This document shows, in pieces, positions 35,133 to 44,197 of a DNA stretch of 64,000 nt (its first letter is position 1; each line of letters opens with the position of its first letter). Both the position numbers and the translations under genes were made by a program. The notes below the pieces were generated by a model that was given only the letters and a program-made list of their open reading frames with translations, was not told the origin of the DNA and made no database searches. The stretch comes from Cellulophaga omnivescoria (GTDB lineage: Bacteria; Bacteroidota; Bacteroidia; Flavobacteriales; Flavobacteriaceae), in NCBI RefSeq assembly GCF_001999725.1, contig NZ_MDDP01000048.1, positions 1-64,000 of the forward strand, given 5' to 3'.

Positions 35133-35756
35133 TTAGTTACGGTCGTGTTTAAAGTACATTAAAGATCCATAAATTATGTGGCAAACTCCAAAACCTAAAG
35201 CCCAAAAATACAAACCATAACCAACAAATTGTGTAGATATTAAACCAATAGCAATTATTGTAATGCCTAAATAACGTACGCCTCCTAATGTATATTTGCT
35301 GGCATTAACGCAAGCAAGACCGTAAAAAATTAAGGTAGCAGGTGCAACAATTTTTATGTATTCATATTGTATTAATACCAAACAGAAAAGCCCACCTACA
35401 ACTAATGGTAATAAAAAATTTAACAATAAGCGTTTACTAGATACATCCCACATTTTTTCACCACTTTTTTTAGCTTTAAAATAGGTGAGTATAGTACCCG
35501 TTACTAAGGCTAGTACCATAACACTTATTGCTATTATTAATAAGCTGTCTAATGCGCCAAACGTCATAAAAAAACGTTTTAACTGGCTAGGTTCTGCTTT
35601 AATGGGCTGTATAATATTATGAGCCAAATATGCACCTATTAAAGCATATACACCGGCTAAAATTCCTGATAAGCCGCTTAATGACATAAAACGAGACGAT
35701 TTGCTCATCATATTTTTAATCTCAGAAATATCGTCTAAGTATTTTTTAGAATCCAT
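35133..35756 (-). CDS. Hypothetical integral membrane protein, regulator partner
   Basis: 207 aa from the ATG at 35756; an upstream in-frame start at 35807 would place the leader across the palindrome. The N-terminal 30 residues are soluble (KYLDDISEIKNMMSKSSRF), followed by six or so transmembrane helices (LSGILAGVYALIGAYL, LLIIAISVMVLALVTGTIL, FLLPLVVGGLFCLVLI). This protein type is often encoded immediately before an HTH_34 regulator in Bacteroidota and may signal to it. Function unknown. Confidence 0.8.
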   Translation of the reverse strand: MDSKKYLDDISEIKNMMSKSSRFMSLSGLSGILAGVYALIGAYLAHNIIQPIKAEPSQLKRFFMTFGALDSLLIIAISVMVLALVTGTILTYFKAKKSGEKMWDVSSKRLLLNFLLPLVVGGLFCLVLIQYEYIKIVAPATLIFYGLACVNASKYTLGGVRYLGITIIAIGLISTQFVGYGLYFWALGFGVCHIIYGSLMYFKHDRN

Positions 35757-35764
35757 ATTTAAAG

Positions 35765-35783
35765 TACTTTGAAAAACAAAGTA
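35765..35783. promoter_or_regulatory. Operator-like palindrome 2 (before the membrane protein-regulator unit)
   Basis: TACTTTGAAAAACAAAGTA, 9 bp upstream of the 35756 start and between divergent genes. Identical arms to the site at 34799-34817, with the spacer reversed (A5 versus T5). The TACTTTG arms are one base short of the -7 consensus, so the site probably overlaps the promoter. Confidence 0.72.
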
Positions 35784-35837
35784 AGTTAAAATAATTGTAT
35801 TGTGCAATGGCCAATGTAAAATTTATATATTTAAAGT

Positions 35838-36200
35838 ATGAAACCTGCAGAAGAATATATTTATAATGCACCAGAAAATTATAGAGCTATTTTAATGCAT
35901 TTACAAGCATTTATAGTACGTAACGTACCTAATACAGACTTAAAGTTTAAATATAGAGTACCATATTTTTATGTAGATAATAGTCCATTTTGTCATTTAA
36001 ATTGCACTAAAAATTATGTAGATTTAGTTTTTAAAAACGGACATTACTTAACGCAATACACTAATTTTTTAGTTGCTGATGGCCGTAAAAAAATGAAATC
36101 TTTGCGTTATACATCTTTAAAAGAAGTTAATGATGTTGTTTTAACCGCTGTGCTTAAAGATGCTTACCAAGTACGTAATGAAAAATTTTATGGCAAGTAA
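35838..36200 (+). CDS. DUF1801 (YdhG-like) protein
   Basis: 120 aa, a single DUF1801 domain. The start MKPAEEYIYNAPENYRAILM and central FKYRVPYFYVDNSPFCHLN are characteristic of this CyaY/YdhG-like fold, found in proteins that may bind iron or nucleic acid; the role is not established. Divergent from the membrane protein-regulator unit with the palindrome at 35765-35783 between them, so it may share that control. Followed by a terminator. Confidence 0.85.
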   Translation: MKPAEEYIYNAPENYRAILMHLQAFIVRNVPNTDLKFKYRVPYFYVDNSPFCHLNCTKNYVDLVFKNGHYLTQYTNFLVADGRKKMKSLRYTSLKEVNDVVLTAVLKDAYQVRNEKFYGK

Positions 36201-36222
36201 ATAGTAATTGGTGCTAAAAAGA

Positions 36223-36250
36223 AAAGGCAACTGGTTAGAGTTGCCTTTAT
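36223..36250. terminator. Terminator between convergent DUF1801 and TlpA-like genes
   Basis: AAAGGCAACT / AGTTGCCTTT stem with a 6-nt loop and A/T flanks on both sides. Confidence 0.82.
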
Positions 36251-36270
36251 TGATAACTAAATGTAAATGG

Positions 36271-38187
36271 TTACGAGTTTAGCAAGTCAATTTTTAATGA
36301 TAATTCTTTTACAAGCTTATCTGCACTACCACTGTAGCCAACAGATACAAATTTTATGTTACCATCTGGGCCAATAATTACCTTTGTTGGTATGCCAGTA
36401 ACTTCAAAATTAGATGCTACTTTATATTCTCTACCTCCTTCTTTTACTGGGTTATCTACTACAACATTAAAAGTATAGTTGTTATTTTTTATAAAGTCTC
36501 CTGCTAATTTACTCCTGGTATCATAGTCACCACTTTCCATAGTGTCTACAAATAAAAATACTACATTTTCATTGTTTTTATATTTGTCTACGGCCTTTTG
36601 CATACCCGGAAAAGAAGCTTTACAAGGTCCGCACCAAGTAGCCCAAAAATCTAAAACAACAGTTTTACCTTTTAAAGCGGTAAGTTCTACTGTTTCTCCC
36701 TTAAGGTTTTTAAGTTTAAAGTTTTTTGGTTTTTTATTTATCATTTCTTCTTTGGTCTTTACAACCAATTTTTGATACCCAACTTCTTCTAAAGCTTGTA
36801 AATTTTCTGTAAAACCATCTTCAGAACCATTTTCTATAACATACGCATTTTTGTAGTAATTATTTATTTGTGCGGTAGTATTACCATCTTTAATAAAATT
36901 AGAAGCATCTTTTAAAATGGTTTTATATTGTTTGTCCTCGTTTAAAAACATAATGTAACGTTCATTTAACTCCGGATCTTTACCATCTGCAATTGCTTCT
37001 TTTTGATACTTTATAGCTTCTTTAATCTCACCTTGTTTAAATTTAATTAGGGCATATGTATCTGCATACATATTATATGTACTTGTCATATTATTTATAA
37101 ACTGAGACGTAGTGCTGTAGGTTGGTTTAACTTCTGTATTGTTTAAAGCCTTTTTAATTTCATCTAAAGATTTTTTAGAAATTTCTGCAGCAAAATCTAA
37201 ATTTTCTCCTTTTTCTGCATAGTTCCAAGCAAGACTATTGTAAGTACCAGCTAGCATATTTTTATCAGATACCTGAGCCATTAATTGCAAATACTCATCT
37301 TTATTACCATTTTCTATGGCTTTATTAGCAAGCCTACTAACCATATAGTCTTTAATTTTACTTTTATCTCCAAACTGTTCTTTAAAATCTGCAAATAATT
37401 GTTTTTGCTTGTCATAGTCTGGTTCTTTATAAAAATTGGTCCAAGCTTTTTGTTGCGCATTTATACCTGTAGGAAACTTATCTATCATCACAAGCTGTAG
37501 AGAGTCTACTTTGTTTTTATCTCCTAAGGTTTGGTATAGGGCATTAAGGTTTCTGTAATCTTGCTCTGTTAAATTGTAATTTTCAGTGTAAGAAGCTATT
37601 CTTTCTTTAATATATTTTTCTGCTTCCACTTTATTTTCAGCTATAAAGGTTCTAGGGAATACTGCATCCCATTCTTTCTGAATATTTTTATGCGATAAAA
37701 TATCGGAACTCATTTCTTTAAAAATAGCCTTTTTATTAACATCTAATCCAAGATTAGATCCCATTCTTAACTTAAAATTAGCTAAACTAGCAATAGCTCC
37801 AGCTAAAGTATCTCCGTTAGCATTTGTTAAAGGCAATAAGTATCCTTTGTCATTATTAGTATCAAACTCTTTTTTATTTTTAAAATTAAACGCTACTGCA
37901 ATGGCAGAATCTGGTATCATTATAGATGCTTTGTATAAACTATCTACTTTAGTTAAATTAATATCTACAGGGTATTGTTTATAGCCTACAGTATAGTAAT
38001 AAAAAGCACTAAGGTCTTTTTCATTGGCTTTAGTTTTGTAACTAATGTGTAAAGAGTCTCCTGGTACTGGTGTAGCATCTGATATATATAATGAACCAAT
38101 AGTAGTACCAGCTTCTTTTGTTGTATTATTACAAGAAAAACATAGCACAACAAATGTAAATGTTAAAAAACATTTTATAGTTTTCAT
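36271..38187 (-). CDS. TlpA-family thioredoxin-like lipoprotein
   Basis: 638 aa; type II signal peptide (VVLCFSCNN, Cys19). A long helical/TPR-like middle (about 140-480) precedes a C-terminal thioredoxin-fold domain (about 495-638) with WATWCGPC, the redox cysteines being Cys519 and Cys522, and a cis-Pro loop (VTGIPTK). Such proteins reduce or isomerise disulfides in the periplasm and often support cytochrome maturation. The large N-terminal part, typical of Bacteroidota TlpA proteins, probably recruits clients. Monocistronic, followed by a terminator shared with DUF1801. Confidence 0.88.
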   Translation of the reverse strand: MKTIKCFLTFTFVVLCFSCNNTTKEAGTTIGSLYISDATPVPGDSLHISYKTKANEKDLSAFYYYTVGYKQYPVDINLTKVDSLYKASIMIPDSAIAVAFNFKNKKEFDTNNDKGYLLPLTNANGDTLAGAIASLANFKLRMGSNLGLDVNKKAIFKEMSSDILSHKNIQKEWDAVFPRTFIAENKVEAEKYIKERIASYTENYNLTEQDYRNLNALYQTLGDKNKVDSLQLVMIDKFPTGINAQQKAWTNFYKEPDYDKQKQLFADFKEQFGDKSKIKDYMVSRLANKAIENGNKDEYLQLMAQVSDKNMLAGTYNSLAWNYAEKGENLDFAAEISKKSLDEIKKALNNTEVKPTYSTTSQFINNMTSTYNMYADTYALIKFKQGEIKEAIKYQKEAIADGKDPELNERYIMFLNEDKQYKTILKDASNFIKDGNTTAQINNYYKNAYVIENGSEDGFTENLQALEEVGYQKLVVKTKEEMINKKPKNFKLKNLKGETVELTALKGKTVVLDFWATWCGPCKASFPGMQKAVDKYKNNENVVFLFVDTMESGDYDTRSKLAGDFIKNNNYTFNVVVDNPVKEGGREYKVASNFEVTGIPTKVIIGPDGNIKFVSVGYSGSADKLVKELSLKIDLLNS

Positions 38188-38292
38188 CTTTTATCTAAAT
38201 TTTTAGTTGAAAGATAAAAGTATTGGTTTTGTAGGAAATTAACCAACTAAAACTAAATTATTTGTGATTTTTTTTACTAATTAGATAATAAT

Positions 38293-40263
38293 TTATAGTT
38301 TTTTTAAGACAACTAGGGAATTGTTTTGAGCGTTAGTGACTTGTTTAAAAAGTTCTTTTAAAGAAAAGTATTCTTCAGGACTATATTGTTCTTTATTTAT
38401 TATTAATTTGAAGGACACCGTAATTAATCCAGGTTTTGAAGTAACAAGCATTTGTAATCTGCCACCTTTATTTGATAAGGATAAATTGATACTTTTTGGT
38501 ATTTCTACAACCTTATATTCTGCAGGAATTTTTATTTTGGCTGCATAAGTGTAAGTACGTTTAAAGCCAAAATCTACTGGGTATTTACGTTCATCTGCGG
38601 TAAATGGATTAGTAGAGCCAAAAGACTTTACTAAAAATGGGTTAATATACAAAGTATTTTGGTCTAGCACAGTGTTGTTTGTATAGGTGAAATTTTCAAC
38701 AGTACGTTTTTCATTACTTTGTTCTTCTAAAAATTTATACTCATTAATTTCTGCACTGGTGCCTATTAGTTTTTCTTTGCTATTTAAGTAGTCATCTTCT
38801 GTAGTACTATTTAAAACTTTTTTTCTTTCAATTGCTAAATAGCCGCTATTCATTTCATTGTAGGAACCTGTAATTTTATGACTTTCTGGATCTAATTCTA
38901 AGTTAGCTAAAACATAATGCTGATTATCTTCTTGTGGCGTAATAGTTTCCCAATAACTATCATTTTTAAAATCCATTACTCTACCTTGGTAGTTTAATGC
39001 TCTGTACGGTAGCATACCAAATGGCATTAACTTGTCCGAGGCATCTAGTAAATAAGTATTTCCGCCAATTATAGTTTTAGCAATCACATAGTTAAAATCA
39101 GACATTACGGGGTGCGATTTTTTAGGTAAACCATTACTTCTGGTAGATAATAACACTAAATCTGTTTTTAAACCGGCGCTATTAAGTAAGTTTATTAAAG
39201 ATATATTTATTTCGCCTATATTACCTTTTTTGTTGTCAAAAGCACTTTTTACCCTTATGTCTCTATAAATACCATATTTACCGTTCCATGTAAATCTATC
39301 CTTAACAAAATTAAAAATGTTTTTAGCTCTGGTTAAAGAGTCGCCTTCTGTTAATAGAGACTCTGGTACATTTTTTTCAAAAAAACCTTTTTTAGTTAAT
39401 TGTCTACCTATGTTTTTATCTTTTTTAAATTCTTTGTCTACATCTTCCCAACTTGCTGTATAATTATGAACTTTACCTATGTTAAAACTCACGGTAGAGG
39501 CTAATTCAAAATCTATTCTAGAAAGATAATTAAGAGGTGATAGAGTGAATTTTTCATCAAGATCAAATGCAGGGATATCATTTATAGCATATTTTAAAAC
39601 TTCACATTCTGCAGCATAAGCAAATCCAACATTAAAACAATTTTTTTCTTTTTTAGATTCGTTAATATCTAACTTTAAAAAACCTATTAAACTTCTGTTA
39701 TATTTATAGTTTCCGGGTATTTTTGCATTAAATTCACTATATATTTTTGGAATATTACTCTGAAACTCCCATCCTTTAAAATTATAAATAAATGGGGACA
39801 ATAAAGTATATTCATACTCTATAATACTACCAACTTTTACATTAGGGAAAGCAAATTTTACCGCACCTAAATTTAGTCCGATACCAACTCGGTAGATATC
39901 ACTTTGAGATAGATTATTTTGAGAATCTCTATTGTGAGTAATTGCTTTTATATCAAAAACTATTTCAGAATTTTTTTCAATAGATTTAAATGGTATAATA
40001 ATATTAGCATTACCAAGACCTTCTTTTTTTAAAATTTTAATCTTTACATAATATTTTTTTTCGATGAAAATTTTATTGTCAATTACTAAGAATTCATTAT
40101 TCCCTTTTTCAAAAAGTACAACAGCATTAGCTGTACTATCTTTTTCATAAACAGTAAAGTTTTTATCAAAATCAGATAATTGTCCAAATGTGTAACTTTC
40201 TTGTGCAACAAGTTGTGTAGTGCTTATTAAAGCAATACAAAATAATAAGATGTTTTTAAACAT
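38293..40263 (-). CDS. DUF3857 transglutaminase-like secreted protein
   Basis: 656 aa with a Sec signal peptide (TQLVAQ, 1-21). The N-terminal 240 residues are a DUF3857 beta domain (YVKIKILKKEGLGNANIIIP, VGSIIEYEYTLLSPF), followed by a transglutaminase-like fold (SLTRAKNIFNFVKDRFTWNG, GNIGEINISLINLLNSAGLK). In this family the catalytic Cys is often replaced; here the usual Cys position reads GNIGEINISL, with no Cys, so the domain is probably inactive and serves binding. The C-terminal 150 residues are beta-rich. Exported, role unknown. 46 nt upstream of the kdsA end, same strand. Confidence 0.85.
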   Translation of the reverse strand: MFKNILLFCIALISTTQLVAQESYTFGQLSDFDKNFTVYEKDSTANAVVLFEKGNNEFLVIDNKIFIEKKYYVKIKILKKEGLGNANIIIPFKSIEKNSEIVFDIKAITHNRDSQNNLSQSDIYRVGIGLNLGAVKFAFPNVKVGSIIEYEYTLLSPFIYNFKGWEFQSNIPKIYSEFNAKIPGNYKYNRSLIGFLKLDINESKKEKNCFNVGFAYAAECEVLKYAINDIPAFDLDEKFTLSPLNYLSRIDFELASTVSFNIGKVHNYTASWEDVDKEFKKDKNIGRQLTKKGFFEKNVPESLLTEGDSLTRAKNIFNFVKDRFTWNGKYGIYRDIRVKSAFDNKKGNIGEINISLINLLNSAGLKTDLVLLSTRSNGLPKKSHPVMSDFNYVIAKTIIGGNTYLLDASDKLMPFGMLPYRALNYQGRVMDFKNDSYWETITPQEDNQHYVLANLELDPESHKITGSYNEMNSGYLAIERKKVLNSTTEDDYLNSKEKLIGTSAEINEYKFLEEQSNEKRTVENFTYTNNTVLDQNTLYINPFLVKSFGSTNPFTADERKYPVDFGFKRTYTYAAKIKIPAEYKVVEIPKSINLSLSNKGGRLQMLVTSKPGLITVSFKLIINKEQYSPEEYFSLKELFKQVTNAQNNSLVVLKKL

Positions 40264-40308
40264 TGGGTTGGTAAGTTTGATTGGTTTTTTGATTGATGAA
40301 TTGATGAT

Positions 40309-41130
40309 CTATTTTAAACTATTTACAGTTTTTCTAATAGCCACTAGGTTTGTTAGTACGTGCTCTAAATGGTCTAAGTGTAACATATTTGCACCATCAC
40401 TTTTAGCATTAGCTGGGTCAAAATGTGTTTCCATAAAAATACCGTCTGCACCAGTCACAATACCGGCTCTAGCAATGGTTTCTATCATATCTGGTCTGCC
40501 ACCTGTAACGCCAGAAGATTGGTTTGGCTGTTGTAAAGAGTGTGTTACATCTAATACAACAGGTGCATATTGTTTCATAGTAGGTATGCCTCTAAAATCT
40601 ACAATCATATCTTGGTAGCCAAACATAGTACCACGGTCTGTAACCATAACTTGCTGGTTGTTGCTATCTGTAACCTTAGTAACTGCGTGCTGCATACTTT
40701 CCGGACTCATAAATTGTCCCTTTTTTAGGTTTACAACTTTACCTGTATTTGCAGCAGCTACAACTAAATCTGTTTGTCTAACTAAAAAAGCAGGTATTTG
40801 TAAGACATCTACATATTCTGCAGCTTTTTCAGCATCAGATACTTCATGAATATCTGTAACAGTAGGAACATTAAAGGTTTCAGAAACTTTTCTAAGAATT
40901 TTAAGTGCTTTGTCATCGCCAATACCTGTAAAAGAATCTACTCTACTACGGTTTGCTTTTTTAAAACTTCCCTTAAAAACATAAGGAATTTCTAACTTAT
41001 CTGTAATTGTAATTATTTTTTCTGCAATGCGCAAAGCCATATCTTCACCTTCTATAGCACAAGGGCCAGATAGTAAGAAAAAATTGTCGCTTTTTGTGTG
41101 TTTTATTTGAGGTATAAGATCTAAGTTCAT
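40309..41130 (-). CDS. kdsA: 3-deoxy-8-phosphooctulonate synthase (KdsA)
   Basis: Condenses arabinose-5-phosphate with phosphoenolpyruvate to Kdo-8-phosphate, the committed step of the Kdo core of lipopolysaccharide; cytoplasmic. 273 aa from the ATG at 41130, normal family length; an upstream TTG at 41154 is in frame but gives a non-conserved extension. Motifs present: LLSGPCAIEG near the start, GSFKKANRSR for PEP binding, and the late FDPANAKSDGANM segment. A TATCTTTG -7 element (41153-41160, minus strand) lies 23 nt upstream. Stands alone between the DUF3857 gene and typA. Confidence 0.95.
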   Translation of the reverse strand: MNLDLIPQIKHTKSDNFFLLSGPCAIEGEDMALRIAEKIITITDKLEIPYVFKGSFKKANRSRVDSFTGIGDDKALKILRKVSETFNVPTVTDIHEVSDAEKAAEYVDVLQIPAFLVRQTDLVVAAANTGKVVNLKKGQFMSPESMQHAVTKVTDSNNQQVMVTDRGTMFGYQDMIVDFRGIPTMKQYAPVVLDVTHSLQQPNQSSGVTGGRPDMIETIARAGIVTGADGIFMETHFDPANAKSDGANMLHLDHLEHVLTNLVAIRKTVNSLK

Positions 41131-41227
41131 TTGTGTTTTAATTTGTATTTGCAAAGATACTAGTTTTTGCCAGTATTTTACTTTTTGTAAATAACCTCAA
41201 AATCAGTATAATAAGAAATTGTAATCT

Positions 41228-41261
41228 TTTGCTTTTCGGTAAAAAAAATAGAGTATCTTTG
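41228..41261 (+). promoter_or_regulatory. typA promoter
   Basis: TTTG (41228-41231) and TATCTTTG (41254-41261), spaced 22 nt, match the Bacteroidota -33 and -7 elements; a GCGCGCGC tract follows the expected start. Reads toward typA, leaving a leader of about 35 nt. Confidence 0.7.
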
Positions 41262-41301
41262 CGCGCGCATTTAGGAAGGTAAATGCATTTAAAAATCAGT
41301 T

Positions 41302-43101
41302 ATGTCAACAACAAAGAACATTGCAATTATTGCCCACGTAGATCACGGGAAAACAACCTTGGTAGATAAAATTATGTACCACTGTCAGTTATTTAGAGAA
41401 AACCAAAATACAGGTGATCTTATATTAGATAACAACGATTTAGAACGCGAACGCGGAATAACAATCGTATCTAAAAACGTTTCTGTAGTCTATAAAGACA
41501 CAAAAATTAATATTATAGATACTCCTGGTCACGCCGATTTTGGTGGAGAGGTAGAACGAGTATTAAATATGGCAGATGGAGTTTTACTTTTAGTAGATGC
41601 TTTTGAAGGACCTATGCCACAAACTCGTTTTGTATTGCAAAAAGCAATAGACCTTGGTTTAAAACCTTGTGTTGTTGTTAATAAGGTTGATAAAGAAAAC
41701 TGTACGCCAGAAGAAGTACACGAAAAAGTTTTTGACTTAATGTTTGAGTTAGGAGCAGAGGAGTGGCAGTTAGATTTTCCTACAGTATACGGTTCAGCTA
41801 AAAATAACTGGATGAGTGACGACTGGAAAAACGAAACTGAAAATATAGAGCCATTATTAGATATGGTTATTGAGCATATACCTACTTTTAAACCAGAAGA
41901 AGGTAATACTCAAATGTTAATTACATCTTTAGATTATTCTTCATTTACAGGAAGAATTGCTATTGGAAGATTACAACGTGGTGGCTTAAAAGAGGGTCAG
42001 CAAATATCTTTAGTAAAAAGAGATGGTAGCATTGTAAAATCTAAAATTAAAGAACTTTATACTTTTGAAGGTCTTGGTAGATTAAGAGTAGAAGAAGTAA
42101 ATACAGGAGATATTTGTGCTATTGTAGGTTTAGAAGGTTTTGAAATTGGTGATACTGTTGCTGATATTGAAAATCCAGAGCAATTACAAACAATTGCTAT
42201 TGATGAGCCAACAATGAGTATGTTATTTACAATTAACGATTCTCCTTTCTTTGGTAAAGATGGTAAGTTTGTAACTTCTCGTCATATTAAAGATCGTTTA
42301 GAGCGTGAACTAGAAAAAAACTTGGCATTACGTGTAAACGAAACGGATAGTGCTGATAAATTTTTAGTATTTGGACGTGGTGTATTACACTTGTCTGTAC
42401 TTATTGAAACAATGCGTAGAGAAGGTTACGAACTACAAATTGGACAACCACAAGTAATTATTAAAGAGATTAATGGCGTTAAATGTGAGCCTATAGAAAG
42501 CTTAACTATAGATTTGCCAGAGACTGTTTCTGGTAAAGCAGTAGAAATGGTATCTATGCGTAAAGGTGAAATGACTAGTATGGAGGCAAAAGGAGAGCGT
42601 ATGGTATGCGAGTTCTTAATTCCTTCTCGTGGTATTATAGGTCTTAGAAACCAATTATTAACTGCAACTGCTGGTGAGGCTATTATGGCACACCGTTTCT
42701 TAGAATACCAACCAATGCGTGGAGATATTCCTCAACGTCAAAATGGTTCTTTAGTTTCTATGGAAACAGGAAAAGCAATTCCTTATTCTATTGATAAATT
42801 ACAAGACAGAGGTAAGTTTTTTGTAGATCCAGGTGAAGATATTTATGAAGGTCAAGTAATTGGTGAAAACTCTAGAGGTGATGATATGACAGTTAACATC
42901 ACTAAAACTAAAAAATTATCTAACGTGCGTTCTTCAGGTGCAGATGATAAAGCTAAAATTGTACCAGCAATAAAATTCTCTTTAGAAGAAGCTTTAGAAT
43001 ATATACAGAAAGATGAGTACGTAGAAGTTACACCGTCACACTTAAGATTACGTAAAATTTACTTAACAGAAAACGAACGTAAGCGTAATAAAATAGCTTA
43101 A
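41302..43101 (+). CDS. typA: Ribosome-associated GTPase TypA/BipA
   Basis: 599-aa translational GTPase that binds the 70S ribosome near the A site and supports large-subunit assembly and growth under stress. G1 AHVDHGKTT (11-19), G2 RGITI, G3 DTPGHADFGGEVERV, G4 VVNKVD and G5 region VYGSAKNNW are all intact. EF-G-like domains III and V follow, and the BipA-specific C-terminal domain ends SHLRLRKIYLTENERKR. Single gene with its own promoter and terminator. Confidence 0.97.
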   Translation: MSTTKNIAIIAHVDHGKTTLVDKIMYHCQLFRENQNTGDLILDNNDLERERGITIVSKNVSVVYKDTKINIIDTPGHADFGGEVERVLNMADGVLLLVDAFEGPMPQTRFVLQKAIDLGLKPCVVVNKVDKENCTPEEVHEKVFDLMFELGAEEWQLDFPTVYGSAKNNWMSDDWKNETENIEPLLDMVIEHIPTFKPEEGNTQMLITSLDYSSFTGRIAIGRLQRGGLKEGQQISLVKRDGSIVKSKIKELYTFEGLGRLRVEEVNTGDICAIVGLEGFEIGDTVADIENPEQLQTIAIDEPTMSMLFTINDSPFFGKDGKFVTSRHIKDRLERELEKNLALRVNETDSADKFLVFGRGVLHLSVLIETMRREGYELQIGQPQVIIKEINGVKCEPIESLTIDLPETVSGKAVEMVSMRKGEMTSMEAKGERMVCEFLIPSRGIIGLRNQLLTATAGEAIMAHRFLEYQPMRGDIPQRQNGSLVSMETGKAIPYSIDKLQDRGKFFVDPGEDIYEGQVIGENSRGDDMTVNITKTKKLSNVRSSGADDKAKIVPAIKFSLEEALEYIQKDEYVEVTPSHLRLRKIYLTENERKRNKIA

Positions 43102-43120
43102 TTTATTAAGAAGATACATA

Positions 43121-43152
43121 AAAATCCCAAGATGAACGTCTTGGGATTTTTT
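43121..43152 (+). terminator. typA terminator
   Basis: AAAATCCCAAGA / TCTTGGGATTTT stem around GATGAACG, followed by eight T residues. Confidence 0.88.
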
Positions 43153-43221
43153 TTATTTAATTTTGAAATGTTTTGTAGGTTTAAACGACTATTATATAAT
43201 AACACATAATTAATAATTAAA

Positions 43222-44127
43222 ATGAAAATAACAGTAAAAATTGTAAGTTTATTTGCAGTACTAGCCTTTGTAGCTTGTAAGGAAACAAGTAAAAAAGACG
43301 TTAGTAAAACTACAGTAGAAAAAACTGAAAAAGCAGGATACCACATTCCAGACTCTTGGATAGAAAAAAGAGTTAACGCTGCCAATAAAAGATTAAATGC
43401 AACAGAAGCAGGTAAGGTATTATGGAGTGCTATGGAAGCACATGGCGGATTAAAAAAATGGTATGCAAATGGCTATTTATCTTTTAGATTTAATTACCAA
43501 CCATTAAATGGCAAAGGCATAAGAGATTCTTATCAAACAATAGATACTTGGAGCAATAAAGCAAGGCATAATAGTATTACAGACAAAAATGATATTTTTG
43601 GTTGGGATGGAAGTGAGGCTTGGGTACAAGCAAAAGACAGTACTTCTTTTGAGTACGATACTAAATTTTGGGCGCTAACTCCTATATACTTTTCTGGGCA
43701 ACCATTTGTTTTTGATGGTGAGGGTGTTAACTTAGAATTGTTACCGCAAGTAGAATTTAAAGGAGCTATGCAGAATGTAGTAAAAGTTACGTATGACAAA
43801 GGTGTTGGTTCTGCTCCAGATGATTATTATATAATGTATATTAATGCAAAAACTAATTTATTAGATGCTTTTAAATATATAGTGTCATACCCAGAGTACT
43901 TTCCTAATGGCGGACATGCACCAGAAAAAATAACCGTAACACAAGATACTACAACCGTTAAAGGTATTGTTTTTGCTAAAGGTTTTAAAACATACTGGTC
44001 TAACGAGGACAAAGAAAATGGTTTGGGAGAATATATAACAAAAATTGATGTTAGTGATATTAATTTTTCTGATAAGGTAGAAGAAAATTACTTTTCTAAA
44101 CCAGAAGGAGCAAAAATTTTAAAATAG
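43222..44127 (+). CDS. Hypothetical lipoprotein (DUF6503-like)
   Basis: 301 aa; lipobox Cys19 (AFVACKET). The mature part begins with a Lys-rich linker and then a domain with repeated aromatic strands (SFRFNYQPLNGKGIRDSYQT, DIFGWDGSEAWVQAKDSTSF) ending in DINFSDKVEENYFSKPEGAK. This style fits the DUF6503 lipoproteins of Bacteroidota, which resemble LolA/LolB-like or lipid-binding sandwiches, but the assignment is only by resemblance. Followed by a bidirectional terminator shared with ppgK. Confidence 0.78.
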   Translation: MKITVKIVSLFAVLAFVACKETSKKDVSKTTVEKTEKAGYHIPDSWIEKRVNAANKRLNATEAGKVLWSAMEAHGGLKKWYANGYLSFRFNYQPLNGKGIRDSYQTIDTWSNKARHNSITDKNDIFGWDGSEAWVQAKDSTSFEYDTKFWALTPIYFSGQPFVFDGEGVNLELLPQVEFKGAMQNVVKVTYDKGVGSAPDDYYIMYINAKTNLLDAFKYIVSYPEYFPNGGHAPEKITVTQDTTTVKGIVFAKGFKTYWSNEDKENGLGEYITKIDVSDINFSDKVEENYFSKPEGAKILK

Positions 44128-44152
44128 TACTAAAATTTAAAATTTAGTATTT

Positions 44153-44190
44153 AAAAAAGCCTTCGTCTTTTTTTAGACGAAGGCTTTTTT
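44153..44190. terminator. Bidirectional terminator between convergent genes
   Basis: AAAAAAGCCTTCGTCT / AGACGAAGGCTTTTTT stem with a T-rich loop, active in either direction. Confidence 0.88.
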
Positions 44191-44197
44191 ATGCTTT

